Origin: Alloalcanivorax gelatiniphagus
Lineage (GTDB): Bacteria; Pseudomonadota; Gammaproteobacteria; Pseudomonadales; Alcanivoracaceae
Assembly (NCBI RefSeq): GCF_005938655.1
Contig: NZ_VCQT01000024.1
Span: forward strand, 1 to 41,480
Length of the DNA: 41,480 bases
Direction of reading: 5' to 3'
The stretch's first letter is position 1; the number at the start of each line of letters is the position of its first letter. The notes under the pieces were generated by a model. That model made no database searches, was not told the origin of the DNA, and was given only the letters and a program-made list of their open reading frames with translations. This document shows positions 15,734 through 24,485 of the stretch, piece after piece. Made by a program: the position numbers and the translations under genes.

Positions 15734-16629
15734 GGCGCGCACACCTCCGATGTCAGGGCTTGGGAACCCGCATGGCCGGCGGCCGGCAGTTGCCAGACCG
15801 GGGTGCCGTCCGGCGGGAACGGCGGCAGGCCGCCCAGCGCCAGCCATTTCTGTTGCGGGGAATGAAAATCACTGCCGCCGGACACCGCCAGGCCGAAGTG
15901 CCGCCAGCACTCCTCCAGCAGGCCGGCCTGATGGGGGCTGAGCCCCGGCATCACCGCCTCCATGGCCTGTCCGCCGGCGTTACGGAAATCCCGTACCAGC
16001 TCGCGCAGCCGTTTGCGGGTCAGGTTGTAGGCCTGGGGATGGGCCAGCACCGGCACGCCGCCGGCGGCCAGCAGGTCCTGAACGCCCTGCTCCAGGGTCA
16101 CCCAGGGGGTGGACACGAACGCGGACTGGCCCTTCTTGAGGAACCGGTTGAAGGCATGGCGCTGGTCGCGCACCACGCCCTCGTCCACCAGCACCCGGGC
16201 GAACCAGGGCCGGCCGGGGGTGTCCGAGGCGGCCCGCTCGCAGGCTTTGGCGTAGCTGTCTTCTATGCGCGCCGCCTTGTCCAGGCGGGCGCCGATGCGC
16301 CGGGCCCGCTCCCGGCGGGCGTCCAGCTGGGCCGCCACCCGGGCGCCCAGTACCGGGCATTGCGGGTCCACCCACAGGCCCAGCACGTGGATCTCCCGGG
16401 TGCCCCACAGCACCGACAGCTCAATGCCGTCGATCAGGGTCAGCCCGTGGGTGGCCGCGGCGGCGCGGGCCTCCGGCAGGCCGGCCAGGGTATCGTGGTC
16501 GGTGAGCGCCAGGGCGTCGACGCCGTATTCGGCGGCACGGGCGACCAGATCCGCCGGCGCCAGAACGCCGTCGGAGGCGAGGCTGTGGCAGTGCAGGTCG
16601 GGGCGTTGGAATGGCACGGTGTTGGTCAT
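15730..16629 (-). CDS. rnm: PHP-domain exonuclease/phosphatase (RNase AM)
   Basis: A 299-residue PHP-family metal-dependent phosphoesterase, the YciV/TrpH group. Metal-binding motifs are DLHCHSLASDG near residue 12, ALTDHDTLAG near 45, the Glu in DGIELSV, VLAHPQAY near 193, and the C-terminal SGGSDFHSP. In E. coli the protein removes nucleotides from RNA 5' ends, including 5S rRNA maturation, and hydrolyses 3',5'-nucleoside bisphosphates. The start is ATG 16629; a GTG three codons upstream (16638) is possible. No good ribosome site is seen before either. It heads the rnm-yciO pair and is divergent from yciB. A TATATA-containing stretch near 16662 may carry its promoter. Confidence 0.92.
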   Translation of the reverse strand: MTNTVPFQRPDLHCHSLASDGVLAPADLVARAAEYGVDALALTDHDTLAGLPEARAAAATHGLTLIDGIELSVLWGTREIHVLGLWVDPQCPVLGARVAAQLDARRERARRIGARLDKAARIEDSYAKACERAASDTPGRPWFARVLVDEGVVRDQRHAFNRFLKKGQSAFVSTPWVTLEQGVQDLLAAGGVPVLAHPQAYNLTRKRLRELVRDFRNAGGQAMEAVMPGLSPHQAGLLEECWRHFGLAVSGGSDFHSPQQKWLALGGLPPFPPDGTPVWQLPAAGHAGSQALTSEVCAP

Positions 16630-16755
16630 GGCGCGCACGTTACCACACTCGTGCCCGGGGCCCTATATAAGGCATACCGTCGGGACCGTGCCTGGCGGGA
16701 TGATTTAGGCGGCGGTTCCCGCTACCATCGGCGGTCCGAACGAGGAAACGACTTC

Positions 16756-17406
16756 ATGAAGCAACTGTTCGATTACCTCCCGGTGGTGGTGTTCTTCGGC
16801 CTGTACTTTCTCAGTGGCCGGGACATCATGCTCGCCACCTGGGGGATCATCGCCGCCACCACCTTCCAGGTGGTCGCCGGGCGCCTGATCTGGAAGCGCT
16901 GGCACCGGCTGCATCTGATGGTGCTGGCGGTGACCCTGGTGTTTGGCGGCCTGACCCTGCTGCTGCGCGACGATGTGTTCATCAAGTGGCGGCCGTCGAT
17001 CATCAGCTTCGTGCTCGCCGCGGTGCTGCTGGTGGGTCATTTCCTGCGCCAGCGCAACCTGCTGCAGAGGCTTTGCGAAAAACTGATGGTCAGCGGGTTC
17101 GGCTATGTGGTCACCCTGCCCCGCCGGGACTGGAACCGCCTCAATCTGGCCTTTATCACCTATTTCCTGGGCCTGGGCCTGCTCAATCTGTACATCGCCT
17201 ACAACTTCAGCACCGATTTCTGGGTCAACTTCAAGTTGTTCGGTTTCACCGCCCTGCAGATGGTGTTTTACGTGGGGGCGTTCCTGTATTTCTATAAGCG
17301 CATGCCGGACGCCGACCGCCAGCGCCTTTTTCACCAGCAAAAAGAACCGCCGGAGCCGCCGGCCAAGAAGGACGAAGACGACGATGCTGTACGCGATCAT
17401 CAGTGA
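16756..17406 (+). CDS. yciB: Inner-membrane protein YciB (IspZ/septation protein A family)
   Basis: A 216-residue polytopic protein starting [20 protein letters not shown], with about five to six hydrophobic helices including ILPLL-free segments such as [17 protein letters not shown] and [20 protein letters not shown]. The family motif [17 protein letters not shown] near the end is characteristic. YciB acts in envelope biogenesis and interacts with cell-division and elongation proteins. Compared with the roughly 180-residue enterobacterial protein it has a longer hydrophilic C-terminal tail, [22 protein letters not shown] 16756 has GAGGA nine bases upstream. The coding end overlaps yciI by 23 bp. 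Confidence 0.93.
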   Translation: MKQLFDYLPVVVFFGLYFLSGRDIMLATWGIIAATTFQVVAGRLIWKRWHRLHLMVLAVTLVFGGLTLLLRDDVFIKWRPSIISFVLAAVLLVGHFLRQRNLLQRLCEKLMVSGFGYVVTLPRRDWNRLNLAFITYFLGLGLLNLYIAYNFSTDFWVNFKLFGFTALQMVFYVGAFLYFYKRMPDADRQRLFHQQKEPPEPPAKKDEDDDAVRDHQ

Positions 17407-17683
17407 AGACGTGGCCGATTCCCTGGACAAGCGCGCCGGCGCCCGGGGTGATCATCTGGCGCGCCTGGAGCGGCTCCGCGATGAAGGCCGCCTGACCCTG
17501 GCCGGGCCGCACCCGGCGGTGGACAGCCCGGACCCGGGCCAGGCCGGCTTCACCGGCTCCCTGGTGGTGGCCGAGTTCGACTCCCTGGACGCCGCCCGGG
17601 CCTGGGCCGACGCGGACCCTTACATGGCCGCCGGGGTCTATGCCCGGGTCACGGTAAAGCCGTTCAAGGCGGTATTGCCCTGA
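17384..17683 (+). CDS. yciI: YciI family protein
   Basis: A 99-residue protein, [20 protein letters not shown] at the start, then [40 protein letters not shown] and [20 protein letters not shown]. This is the YciI dimeric ferredoxin-like fold, with the conserved His/Asp pair of the proposed active site (His24 in DHLARL, Asp in DADPY). The biochemical role is not established. It overlaps the 3' end of yciB by 23 bp, so it is probably cotranslated; yciB and yciI are also near each other in E. coli. Confidence 0.9.
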   Translation: MLYAIISEDVADSLDKRAGARGDHLARLERLRDEGRLTLAGPHPAVDSPDPGQAGFTGSLVVAEFDSLDAARAWADADPYMAAGVYARVTVKPFKAVLP

Positions 17684-17729
17684 AAGCCGGCCGTACTCGC
17701 CGTTTTCTTGCCTGAAATGTGACTATATT

Positions 17730-17749
17730 CGGCGCCGCCGGTGGCGCCG
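17730..17749 (+). promoter_or_regulatory. Hairpin in the leader of the ygiM-like gene
   Basis: CGGCGCC (17730-17736) and GGCGCCG (17743-17749) form a 7-bp stem with a 6-base loop. It follows TATATT at about 17724-17729, which could be a -10 box. The hairpin would lie in the 5' leader or act as terminator for yciI. No T run follows. Confidence 0.35.
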
Positions 17750-17792
17750 GTTGCCTAAACTTCGCGCCTTCACCTTCAAGGAGTCCCCATCG

Positions 17793-18452
17793 ATGCTGGT
17801 TCGCTGGTTGTGTTTGTTGTTGCTCGCCGTGCTGTCCGTACCGGCCACCGCCGCCACCGCCTGGGTGAGCGATGAAATCTATGTGCCGGTGCGTTCCGGC
17901 GCCGGTTCCGGCTACCGCATCGTGCACCGGGGCCTGAAAAGCGGTACCCAGGTGGAGTTTCTCGGTGAGGAAGGCGACTGGGCGCACATCCGCCACGGCG
18001 ATGTGGACGGCTATATCGGCAAGCAGTACATCAGCCGCACCCCGGTGGCGGCGATCCGCCTGCGCGATGCGACTCAGAAAGCGGAAAAACTGGAGCAGCA
18101 GGTCAGCACCCTGCGCGAACAGCTGGGTCAGGCCCAGAGCGAGCGCGACCGGCTCAGCGGCGAGAACCAGGAACTGCAGGGCTCGCTGACCAGCCGGGGC
18201 CAGGAACTGGACAAGCTGCGCGATGTGGCCGCCGACCCGCTGCGGCTGGACCAGGCCAACCGCCGTCTCAATGAAGAACTGAGCATGCTGCGTTCCGACC
18301 TGGATCAGCTCAAGGCGGAAAACGCCATGCTGCGTAACGACAATACCTCACGGAAATGGATCACCGGCGTGGCCATTCTGATCCTTGGCGCGGTGGCCGG
18401 CCTGCTGCTCAAATCCCGTTCCGGACGCCGGCGCGGCGGCTGGGCCAACTAA
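17793..18452 (+). CDS. ygiM: SH3-domain, coiled-coil, membrane-anchored protein (YgiM-type)
   Basis: A 219-residue envelope protein of the TIGR04211 type. The signal peptide MLVRWLCLLLLAVLSVPATA is followed by a bacterial SH3 domain (about 22-85, WVSDEIYVPVRSGAGSGYRI, then GWVxGYI-like DGYIGKQYIS). A coiled coil of about 100 residues follows, with heptads such as LEQQVSTLREQLGQAQSERD. Next is a single transmembrane helix ITGVAILILGAVAGLLL and a basic tail SRSGRRRGG. It would sit in the inner membrane with SH3 and coil in the periplasm, probably binding peptidoglycan; the exact role is unknown. AAGGAG lies nine bases before ATG 17793. The frame extends to an ATG at 17751, but that part is not signal-like. 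Confidence 0.9.
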   Translation: MLVRWLCLLLLAVLSVPATAATAWVSDEIYVPVRSGAGSGYRIVHRGLKSGTQVEFLGEEGDWAHIRHGDVDGYIGKQYISRTPVAAIRLRDATQKAEKLEQQVSTLREQLGQAQSERDRLSGENQELQGSLTSRGQELDKLRDVAADPLRLDQANRRLNEELSMLRSDLDQLKAENAMLRNDNTSRKWITGVAILILGAVAGLLLKSRSGRRRGGWAN

Positions 18453-18472
18453 CCGGGCCCCGCCACCGGCGT

Positions 18473-19420
18473 TCACACGTCCACCTTGCCGAACAGGGTT
18501 TCCAGGCGCAGCACCACCCCGCTGATGCCCCGGTAATCCTGTTCGCGGGGCCACAGCATGAACGGCTCCACCTCCACGAACAGCCACGGCCGCCATACGT
18601 TGCGGCGGTAGCGCGCGTACAGCCGGTAATTGTCCACCACCCCGGGTTTGCTGCGCCCGCCGGCGCCCACGCCCAGGTTGAGCGCCGACTGGTTGCCCAG
18701 CTGCTTGAACAGGTTGACCCCCTGAAACAGCCCCAGGCCGGTGCCGGCCTGGTTGAATTCCTCGGTATAGCGCACTTCGGTGGAAAACCGCAGGATGGTG
18801 TCCGGCGACAGGGGCCGGTCCAGCTCCACCAGGGAGCGGCTGCCCCAGCCGTCCGGGTCTTCCCAGTAGATTCGCTGGGTATAGCGCAGCCAGGCGCTTT
18901 GGTTGGCGAGCGGATAAAGCCGCCGGTAGCGGGCGCGCACAAAGGTGGTCAGGTTCGAGCGGGCGCCCACGTCCACGTCCAGGTCCATGGCGTCGGTGCG
19001 GTCCACCACCCAGCGCAGGGCGCCGCGAAAGCCGCCATCGTCCTTGGTGCCGGGCAGATTGCGGGCCACCGGCTGTTCGTCCCGGTCCTCGTCGCGGCTG
19101 CGGAACAGCAACGACAGGCGGCGCTCGGCGCTGGGCAGCCAGACCCGGGCGTCCACGTCCACGTCGTTGGCGCCGTCGCCGTCCTCGCGCCACAGTTTCT
19201 CTCCGGTCACCCGCACCAGGCTGGAGGCGGGCTCGTTGTTTTCCCGCAGCGGGTCCTGGAAAAACCCGTCCACCCAGCGGCTCGGCCAGCACAGCGAACG
19301 GGACAACCAGCCATGGGTACGATCCACCAGGGTGTCGGCGCCCTGCCAAAAGCATTCATCCGGGGCCGCCCGGGCCAACCCACTGCACAACAGCAATCCC
19401 ACCAGTAACGTTCGCTTCAT
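18473..19420 (-). CDS. Exported outer-membrane-type protein, unknown function
   Basis: A 315-residue protein with signal peptide MKRTLLVGLLLCSGLARAAP. A pair of cysteines in the mature N-terminus (ECFWQGADTLV and SLCWPSRWVD) could form a disulfide. The remainder shows many amphipathic strands rich in Arg, Asp, Tyr and Trp (LRYTQRIYWEDPDGWGSRSL, YRLYARYRRNVWRPWLFVEV) and ends GVVLRLETLFGKVDV, consistent with a beta barrel of about 12 strands. No named family is recognised. It converges with the ygiM-like gene, with 20 bp between the stops. Confidence 0.65.
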   Translation of the reverse strand: MKRTLLVGLLLCSGLARAAPDECFWQGADTLVDRTHGWLSRSLCWPSRWVDGFFQDPLRENNEPASSLVRVTGEKLWREDGDGANDVDVDARVWLPSAERRLSLLFRSRDEDRDEQPVARNLPGTKDDGGFRGALRWVVDRTDAMDLDVDVGARSNLTTFVRARYRRLYPLANQSAWLRYTQRIYWEDPDGWGSRSLVELDRPLSPDTILRFSTEVRYTEEFNQAGTGLGLFQGVNLFKQLGNQSALNLGVGAGGRSKPGVVDNYRLYARYRRNVWRPWLFVEVEPFMLWPREQDYRGISGVVLRLETLFGKVDV

Positions 19421-19464
19421 GGCGCCAGCATAGCGTCCGCGAGCGACGGCGGGAATCCGTGTTA

Positions 19465-20655
19465 TCAGCCTTCGCCGCCGAGCGCGCCACTATCGCGCAA
19501 ACGCTGAATGGCGGCGTCGTCCAGGCCGCGCTCACGCAGCACCTCGCCGTTGTGCTGGCCCAGCCGGGCGCCGCTGAACCGGTAGGACACCGGGGTGGCG
19601 GAAAAACGGAACGGCGAGGCCACCTGCCGTTGCTGGCCGCCATCGTGGCGGGGCACTTCCACCACCATGCGGCGGGCGCGCAGTTGCGGATGGGCGGCGG
19701 CCTCGCTGAAGCTCAGCACCGGCTCCACGCAGCAATCCAGCTCGGCGAACAGCGCGCACCAGTGGTCGTAATCCTGGCTGGCCAGGGCCTCGGCGATGCC
19801 CTCTTTCACCTCCGCCACCGTGTCCGGATCGCGGCTCAGACCCTTGGCGGTCAGGTCCGGCCGGCCGATGGCCTGGCAGAACTGGCTGAAGAACTGGGGC
19901 TCCAGGCCGGCCACCGACAGATAGCGGCCGTCCCCGGTTTGGTAGCAGTCATAGAAGCCGCCGCCGTTCAGCGTGGTGCCCTCCAGGGCCGGGTCCTCGC
20001 CGCCCACCAGCGCCGGCGGCGCGGTCAGGCCGTGCAGGGCGAAGGCGGCGTCGGTCATGGAGATGTCCAGGTGCTGGCCCTCGCCGCTTTGCTGGCGATG
20101 TACCACCGCCGCCAGGATCGCCATCACCGCATGGCAGGAGCCGCCGGCCACATCGGCCACCTGGCACGCCATCGGCGCCGGGCCGCTGTCGCGGCGGCCG
20201 TTGTAGCCGGTGATGCCGGCGATGGACAGGTAGTTAAGATCGTGGCCGGCCCGGTCCCGGTAGGGGCCGTCCTGGCCGTAGCCGGTGATCGAGCAGTAAA
20301 TCAGGCCCGGGTTGATCGCCTTCAGGGTCTCGTAGCCCACGCCCAGCTTGTCCATCACCCCGGGGCGGAACTGTTCCACCACGATGTCGTAGTCCTTGAC
20401 CAGCTCATGAACCAGCTCCCGGGCGTCCGGCTTTTTCAGATCCAGGGCCAGACAGCGCTTGGAGCGGTTCAGATAACCGTGCACCGCCGACACGCCGTCC
20501 TCGGACGGCGGCAGCAGGCGTACCATGTCCGGCCGGGTGGGTGATTCCACGCGCAATACCTCGGCGCCCATGTCGGCCAGCATCAGGGTGGCGAAGGGAC
20601 CGGGCAACAGGGTGGAAAAATCGAGTACTTTCAGGGACGCCAGGGGACCGCTCAT
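19465..20655 (-). CDS. CaiB/BaiF family CoA-transferase, alpha-methylacyl-CoA racemase-like
   Basis: A 396-residue class III CoA-transferase-fold protein. The N-terminal motif LKVLDFSTLLPGPFATLMLA is typical. The closest subgroup is alpha-methylacyl-CoA racemase: YCSITGYGQDGPYRDRAGHD followed by LNYL places His138 and Asp168 (CQVADVAGG) exactly 30 residues apart, as are the catalytic His126/Asp156 pair of the mycobacterial racemase. Such enzymes epimerise 2-methylacyl-CoA esters, a step in degrading branched (pristane/phytane-type) chains. This would suit a hydrocarbon degrader, but a formyl- or other CoA-transferase role cannot be excluded. GAGGAGA lies before ATG 20655; a longer frame to 20748 overlaps the divergent promoter region. 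Confidence 0.85.
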   Translation of the reverse strand: MSGPLASLKVLDFSTLLPGPFATLMLADMGAEVLRVESPTRPDMVRLLPPSEDGVSAVHGYLNRSKRCLALDLKKPDARELVHELVKDYDIVVEQFRPGVMDKLGVGYETLKAINPGLIYCSITGYGQDGPYRDRAGHDLNYLSIAGITGYNGRRDSGPAPMACQVADVAGGSCHAVMAILAAVVHRQQSGEGQHLDISMTDAAFALHGLTAPPALVGGEDPALEGTTLNGGGFYDCYQTGDGRYLSVAGLEPQFFSQFCQAIGRPDLTAKGLSRDPDTVAEVKEGIAEALASQDYDHWCALFAELDCCVEPVLSFSEAAAHPQLRARRMVVEVPRHDGGQQRQVASPFRFSATPVSYRFSGARLGQHNGEVLRERGLDDAAIQRLRDSGALGGEG

Positions 20656-20808
20656 GGACTTCTCTCCTCGCTGAAAACCCCCGACCCTACCCCGAGCCGG
20701 GGGCGCCGCCAATGGCCGGGTGCATCGCCGAGTGACCGAATCGGACATGGGGCGGTGGCGCCAAACACGTTAGGATGCCCCGCTGTTTCGAGGACACTGC
20801 GGTACTTT

Positions 20809-21699
20809 ATGACTCCGATAATAAAACTGCGCGGCATCCTGGCCCTGGTGGGCATCACCCTGAACACCGCGCTGCTGATCATCCCCCTTTATCTGTTCGC
20901 CCTGCTGCGGCTGGTGCTGCCGTTCCATCCGGTGCAGGTGGCCCTGGCGCGGGTGCTGGTGGTGGTGGCGGAAAGCTGGATGGCGGTGAACAACGCCATC
21001 ATCAGCCTGTCCAGCGGCGTGCGCTGGCGGGTGGAAGGCATGGAGGGCCTGGCTCGCCAGGAGTGGTACCTGGTCACCGCCAACCATCAATCCTGGGCGG
21101 ACATCCTGGTGCTGCAAAAGGTCACCAACCGGCGGGTGCCGTCGCTGAAGTTCTTTCTCAAGCAGGAACTGATCTGGGTGCCGCTGCTGGGGCTGGCCTG
21201 GTGGGCCCTGGATTTCCCGTTCATGAAGCGCTACAGCCGCGCCCAGTTGGAAAAGCACCCGGAACTCAAGGGCAAGGACATGGAAACCACCCGCCGGGCC
21301 TGCGCCAAGTACGCGCACTTTCCGGTGTCAGTGATGAACTTCTTTGAAGGCACCCGTTTCACCCGCGCCAAACACGACGAGCAGGATTCCCCCTACCAGC
21401 ATTTGCTCAAGCCCAAGGCCGGCGGCGCCGCTTTCACCCTCAAGGCCATGGGCGGGCAGTTGCACAAGCTGCTGGATTTCACCATCGTCTACCCGCCGGG
21501 CACCACCCGTTCGCTGCTCGGTTTTCTCGGTGGCGCCATGGATCAGGTCCAGGTGATCGTGCACCAGCGGCCGATCCCGGACTGGGCCGCCGACGGCGAC
21601 TATGAGAACGATCCGGAATTCCGCGCCCGCATTCAGGGCTGGATCAGCGAAATCTGGGCGGAAAAAGACGTACTGATCCAGTCTCGCCTTTCCGCCTAA
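20809..21699 (+). CDS. yihG: 1-acylglycerol-3-phosphate acyltransferase-type protein (YihG-like)
   Basis: A 296-residue inner-membrane acyltransferase of the PlsC superfamily, YihG subgroup. An N-terminal hydrophobic segment LALVGITLNTALLIIPLYLF is followed by the catalytic NHQSWAD (H93-x4-D98), the substrate site FFEGTR (179-183) and KPKAGGAAFTLKAM. It would transfer acyl chains from acyl-CoA or acyl-ACP to lysophosphatidate on the cytoplasmic side. I start at ATG 20809, where the membrane helix begins shortly after; a GTG-like extension to 20755 is not conserved. It is divergent from the racemase-like gene, with a 153-bp gap. Confidence 0.88.
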   Translation: MTPIIKLRGILALVGITLNTALLIIPLYLFALLRLVLPFHPVQVALARVLVVVAESWMAVNNAIISLSSGVRWRVEGMEGLARQEWYLVTANHQSWADILVLQKVTNRRVPSLKFFLKQELIWVPLLGLAWWALDFPFMKRYSRAQLEKHPELKGKDMETTRRACAKYAHFPVSVMNFFEGTRFTRAKHDEQDSPYQHLLKPKAGGAAFTLKAMGGQLHKLLDFTIVYPPGTTRSLLGFLGGAMDQVQVIVHQRPIPDWAADGDYENDPEFRARIQGWISEIWAEKDVLIQSRLSA

Positions 21700-21719
21700 G
21701 CCGCAAATTGCCTATAGTA

Positions 21720-21741
21720 GGAGCGGTCGAACGACCGCTCC
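21720..21741. repeat. Short perfect hairpin related to the REP half-unit
   Basis: GGAGCGGTCG (21720-21729), AA, CGACCGCTCC (21732-21741): a perfect 10-bp stem. It is preceded by TA and shares TAGGAGCGG with the paired REP elements, but it is a single hairpin with its own core. CCACCGGTGG just after (21741-21750) is also a palindrome. It lies 20 bp beyond the acyltransferase stop and may terminate or protect that mRNA. Confidence 0.75.
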
Positions 21742-21825
21742 CACCGGTGGATCGGCCGGGGATCGCGGCCGAACCGACACCACCGACCACGACGATACCG
21801 ATCAGAAAGCCATAACAGGGGTGAC

Positions 21826-24411
21826 ATGGCACTACGCAACCTTTTCAAGCCACGGTGGCGACACCGTGACGCCGCCGTGCGCGCCGACGCCGCCGCCGGC
21901 CTCGATCCGCACCGTGACGGCGACACCCTGACGGCCCTGGCCGAGCGTGACGACAGCCCGCGGGTGCGGGCGGTGGCCGCCGCCGCCCTGCTCGATCTGG
22001 CGGTGCTCGACCGGCTGATCCGCGACGACGGCGACGCCGACGTGCGCGAGGCCGCCTCGCAACGGATCATGGCGCTGCTGGCCGGTGAGGTCAGCGGTGG
22101 TCCGGACCCGGCCACCCGCCAGCGTCTGATCGCCCATACCGACAACCCCCGGGTACTCCAGCATGTGGCGCGGCACAGCCCCGACCCGGACAGTCGCCGG
22201 GCGGCCCTGGCCGCCATCAACGATGCCCAGGGCCTGTACGAGCTGGCCCTGCACGGCCAGGACGCGGCACTGCGTCTGGCCGCCGCCGAGCGTCTGGACG
22301 ACGACGCCCTGCTCCGCCAGCTGGGCCGCGACGGCCGCGACAAGAAAGTCGTGCGGCTGGCCCGGGAACGGATCAAGGACCATCAGAAGGCCGCCGCCGA
22401 GCACCAGCAGCGCGACCAGGAACGGGACCAGGCCCTGGCCGCCCTGGAGCAACTGGCCCAGCGCGCCAACGACCCGCTGTTCGACGCCCGCCTGGGGCAA
22501 CTGGAACAACGCTGGCGGGCGGTGGCCGAGGACGCCTCCGCCGACCAGCGCGCCCGCGCCGAGCGGGCCCTGGCCCAGGGCCACGAACAGATCGAAGCAC
22601 GCCACCGCGAGCAACGGGCGGTGGCGGTCCATGACGCCGCCGTGGCCGAGCGGCAGGCGGCCCTGGATACCCTGCGCGCCCTGCTCAGCGACCTGACCAC
22701 CGACACCTGGGACCAGCAACTGGGGGAACTGCGTTCCGCCGTGGCCACCCAGGAGCGCCGCTGGCAGGCCGCCGCCGAGGACGCCCCCGGCGACGACGAC
22801 CAGGAACTGGCGTTCCGCTCCCAACTGGACGAATGGCGGCGGCTGATCAGCCTGGCCGAAGCGGCCCGGGAACAGGAGGAGCCGGAACAGCGCCTGGAGC
22901 TGGCCCGCCAATGGCCGGCCCGGGTGGCGCCGCCTTCCACGCTGCTGGGCCTGTCGGAGGCCGCCGAGGAAGCCGCCCCGGAAACTCCGCCCCCGGCGCG
23001 GCGCGGCGCCGACAAGGCCGCCCCCAGCCGCCACCGGGGTCTGGTGGTGTCACTGCGCCGGGAGCTGGAGCGCGGCAACCTGAAACACGCCAACCGGCTG
23101 TGGCTGAAGGCCGAGGCGGTGCTGGCCGAGGAAAGCGATCCCTGGCTGGCCCGGCAGCTGGAGCGGCACAGCGCCCGCCGGGAGGAACTGCGGGACTGGC
23201 ACGCCTTCGCCGCCCAGCCCAAGAAAGAGGAACTGTGCCAGCGCATGGAGACCCTGGCGGACGCGGACATGGACCCGGAAGAACGGGCCAGCGCGATCCA
23301 GGCCCTGCACGACGAATGGCGCTCGCTGATGAGTTGCGACCAGGATCAGGACCAGGCCCTCTGGGATCGTTTCAAGGCGGCCTCGGACCGGGCCTATGAG
23401 CCGTGCCGGGCCCATTTCCGGGAGCTGGACGCGCAGCGGTCGGAGAATCTGGAAAAACGCCGCGCCCTGTGTGCCCAGCTGGCGGAGTTCGTGGCCGGCG
23501 AAAACTGGGAGAAGGCGGACTGGGAATCGGTCTGGGAGATTCGCCGGCGGGCCCCCCGGGAGTGGCAGAGCCACGCGCCGGTGCGCTTCACCGATGCCCG
23601 CGACCTGCAGAAACGCTTTTCCGCCCTGCTCACCGAGATCGACGAACGGCTGGACCAGGCCTGGCAGCAGGCGGAAAGCCAGCGCCAGGCCATGATCGAG
23701 GAGGCCCGTGCACTGACCGAGCAGCAGGATGTGCACGCCGCCGCCCGCCAGGCCCGGGAACTGCAGACCCGCTGGCGCGCGGCCTCCTGGCTGCCGCCGG
23801 CCCGCCACCGCAATTATCAGAAAACCTTCCGGGGCCTGATGGACGCCCTGTTCGGCGCCCGCCAGGCGGCCAGCCAGGCCCGGGACGAGCAACGCCGCGA
23901 GCAGCGGGAAAAGGCCAGCGCGATACTGGCCGAGTGCGAACAGTGGCTGGAACGGCCGCTGGGCGAACAGGACGACGGCGACCTGGCCGCCCGCGCCGCC
24001 GCCCTGGACGAACTGGTGCCGGCGGCCCTGGACAAGGGCCAGCAACGGCGCCACCAGCAGCTGCGCGAGCGGCTGCGGCAATGGCGCGCCGAACTGCCGC
24101 GCTGGCGCCGCTGGCGCAACGCCCGCCAGCGGCTGGCCGATGCCCCAGACGGCGACGGCGACGACGGCACCCTGGCGGTGGCCCTGGAAGCCCTGGCCGG
24201 GGTGGAATCCCCGCAGCAGGCCCGCCAGGAACGGCTGGCCTGGCAACTGGAGCAACTGCCCCGGGCCATGAAGTCCGCCGGCCAGGCCCCGCTGGACGAA
24301 GCGCTCAAACTGGTGGAGGAACGCCCGGAAACGGCGCCCCTGGAAGCCGACACCCGCCAGCGGCTGCTGGCCGCCCTGGATGCGCTGGAACCGGGCGAAG
24401 GGCGCGGCTGA
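21826..24411 (+). CDS. Large DUF349 protein
   Basis: An 861-residue, highly charged, largely alpha-helical protein. Residues 1-190 are HEAT-like repeats (for example DDSPRVRAVAAAALLDLAVL and DPDSRRAALAAIN). From about 190 onwards it is coiled coil with several DUF349-type modules, recognisable by LEQRWRAVAEDAS, QALHDEWRSLMS, LWDRFKAASDRAYEPCRAHF and YQKTFRGLMDALFGARQAAS. No signal peptide or membrane helix, so cytoplasmic. The function is unknown; proteins of this size and layout occur in pseudomonads and relatives. Strong ATG at 21826 with AGGGG upstream. The sequence is extremely GC-rich and Arg/Ala/Glu-rich. Confidence 0.88.
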   Translation: MALRNLFKPRWRHRDAAVRADAAAGLDPHRDGDTLTALAERDDSPRVRAVAAAALLDLAVLDRLIRDDGDADVREAASQRIMALLAGEVSGGPDPATRQRLIAHTDNPRVLQHVARHSPDPDSRRAALAAINDAQGLYELALHGQDAALRLAAAERLDDDALLRQLGRDGRDKKVVRLARERIKDHQKAAAEHQQRDQERDQALAALEQLAQRANDPLFDARLGQLEQRWRAVAEDASADQRARAERALAQGHEQIEARHREQRAVAVHDAAVAERQAALDTLRALLSDLTTDTWDQQLGELRSAVATQERRWQAAAEDAPGDDDQELAFRSQLDEWRRLISLAEAAREQEEPEQRLELARQWPARVAPPSTLLGLSEAAEEAAPETPPPARRGADKAAPSRHRGLVVSLRRELERGNLKHANRLWLKAEAVLAEESDPWLARQLERHSARREELRDWHAFAAQPKKEELCQRMETLADADMDPEERASAIQALHDEWRSLMSCDQDQDQALWDRFKAASDRAYEPCRAHFRELDAQRSENLEKRRALCAQLAEFVAGENWEKADWESVWEIRRRAPREWQSHAPVRFTDARDLQKRFSALLTEIDERLDQAWQQAESQRQAMIEEARALTEQQDVHAAARQARELQTRWRAASWLPPARHRNYQKTFRGLMDALFGARQAASQARDEQRREQREKASAILAECEQWLERPLGEQDDGDLAARAAALDELVPAALDKGQQRRHQQLRERLRQWRAELPRWRRWRNARQRLADAPDGDGDDGTLAVALEALAGVESPQQARQERLAWQLEQLPRAMKSAGQAPLDEALKLVEERPETAPLEADTRQRLLAALDALEPGEGRG

Positions 24412-24414
24412 TTT

Positions 24415-24473
24415 ATCGCGGCTGAAGCCGCTCCTACATCTTGAGGTACCGTAGGAGCGGCTTCAGCCGCGAT
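24415..24473. repeat. Paired REP-like hairpin, copy 4
   Basis: ATCGCGGCTGAAGCCGCTCC plus TAC (24415-24437) is perfectly inverted at 24451-24473 around a 13-base loop. It fills the gap between convergent stops of the DUF349 gene (3 bp away) and the DUF924 gene (12 bp away). Confidence 0.9.
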
Positions 24474-24485
24474 CCGGAGGTCGAG

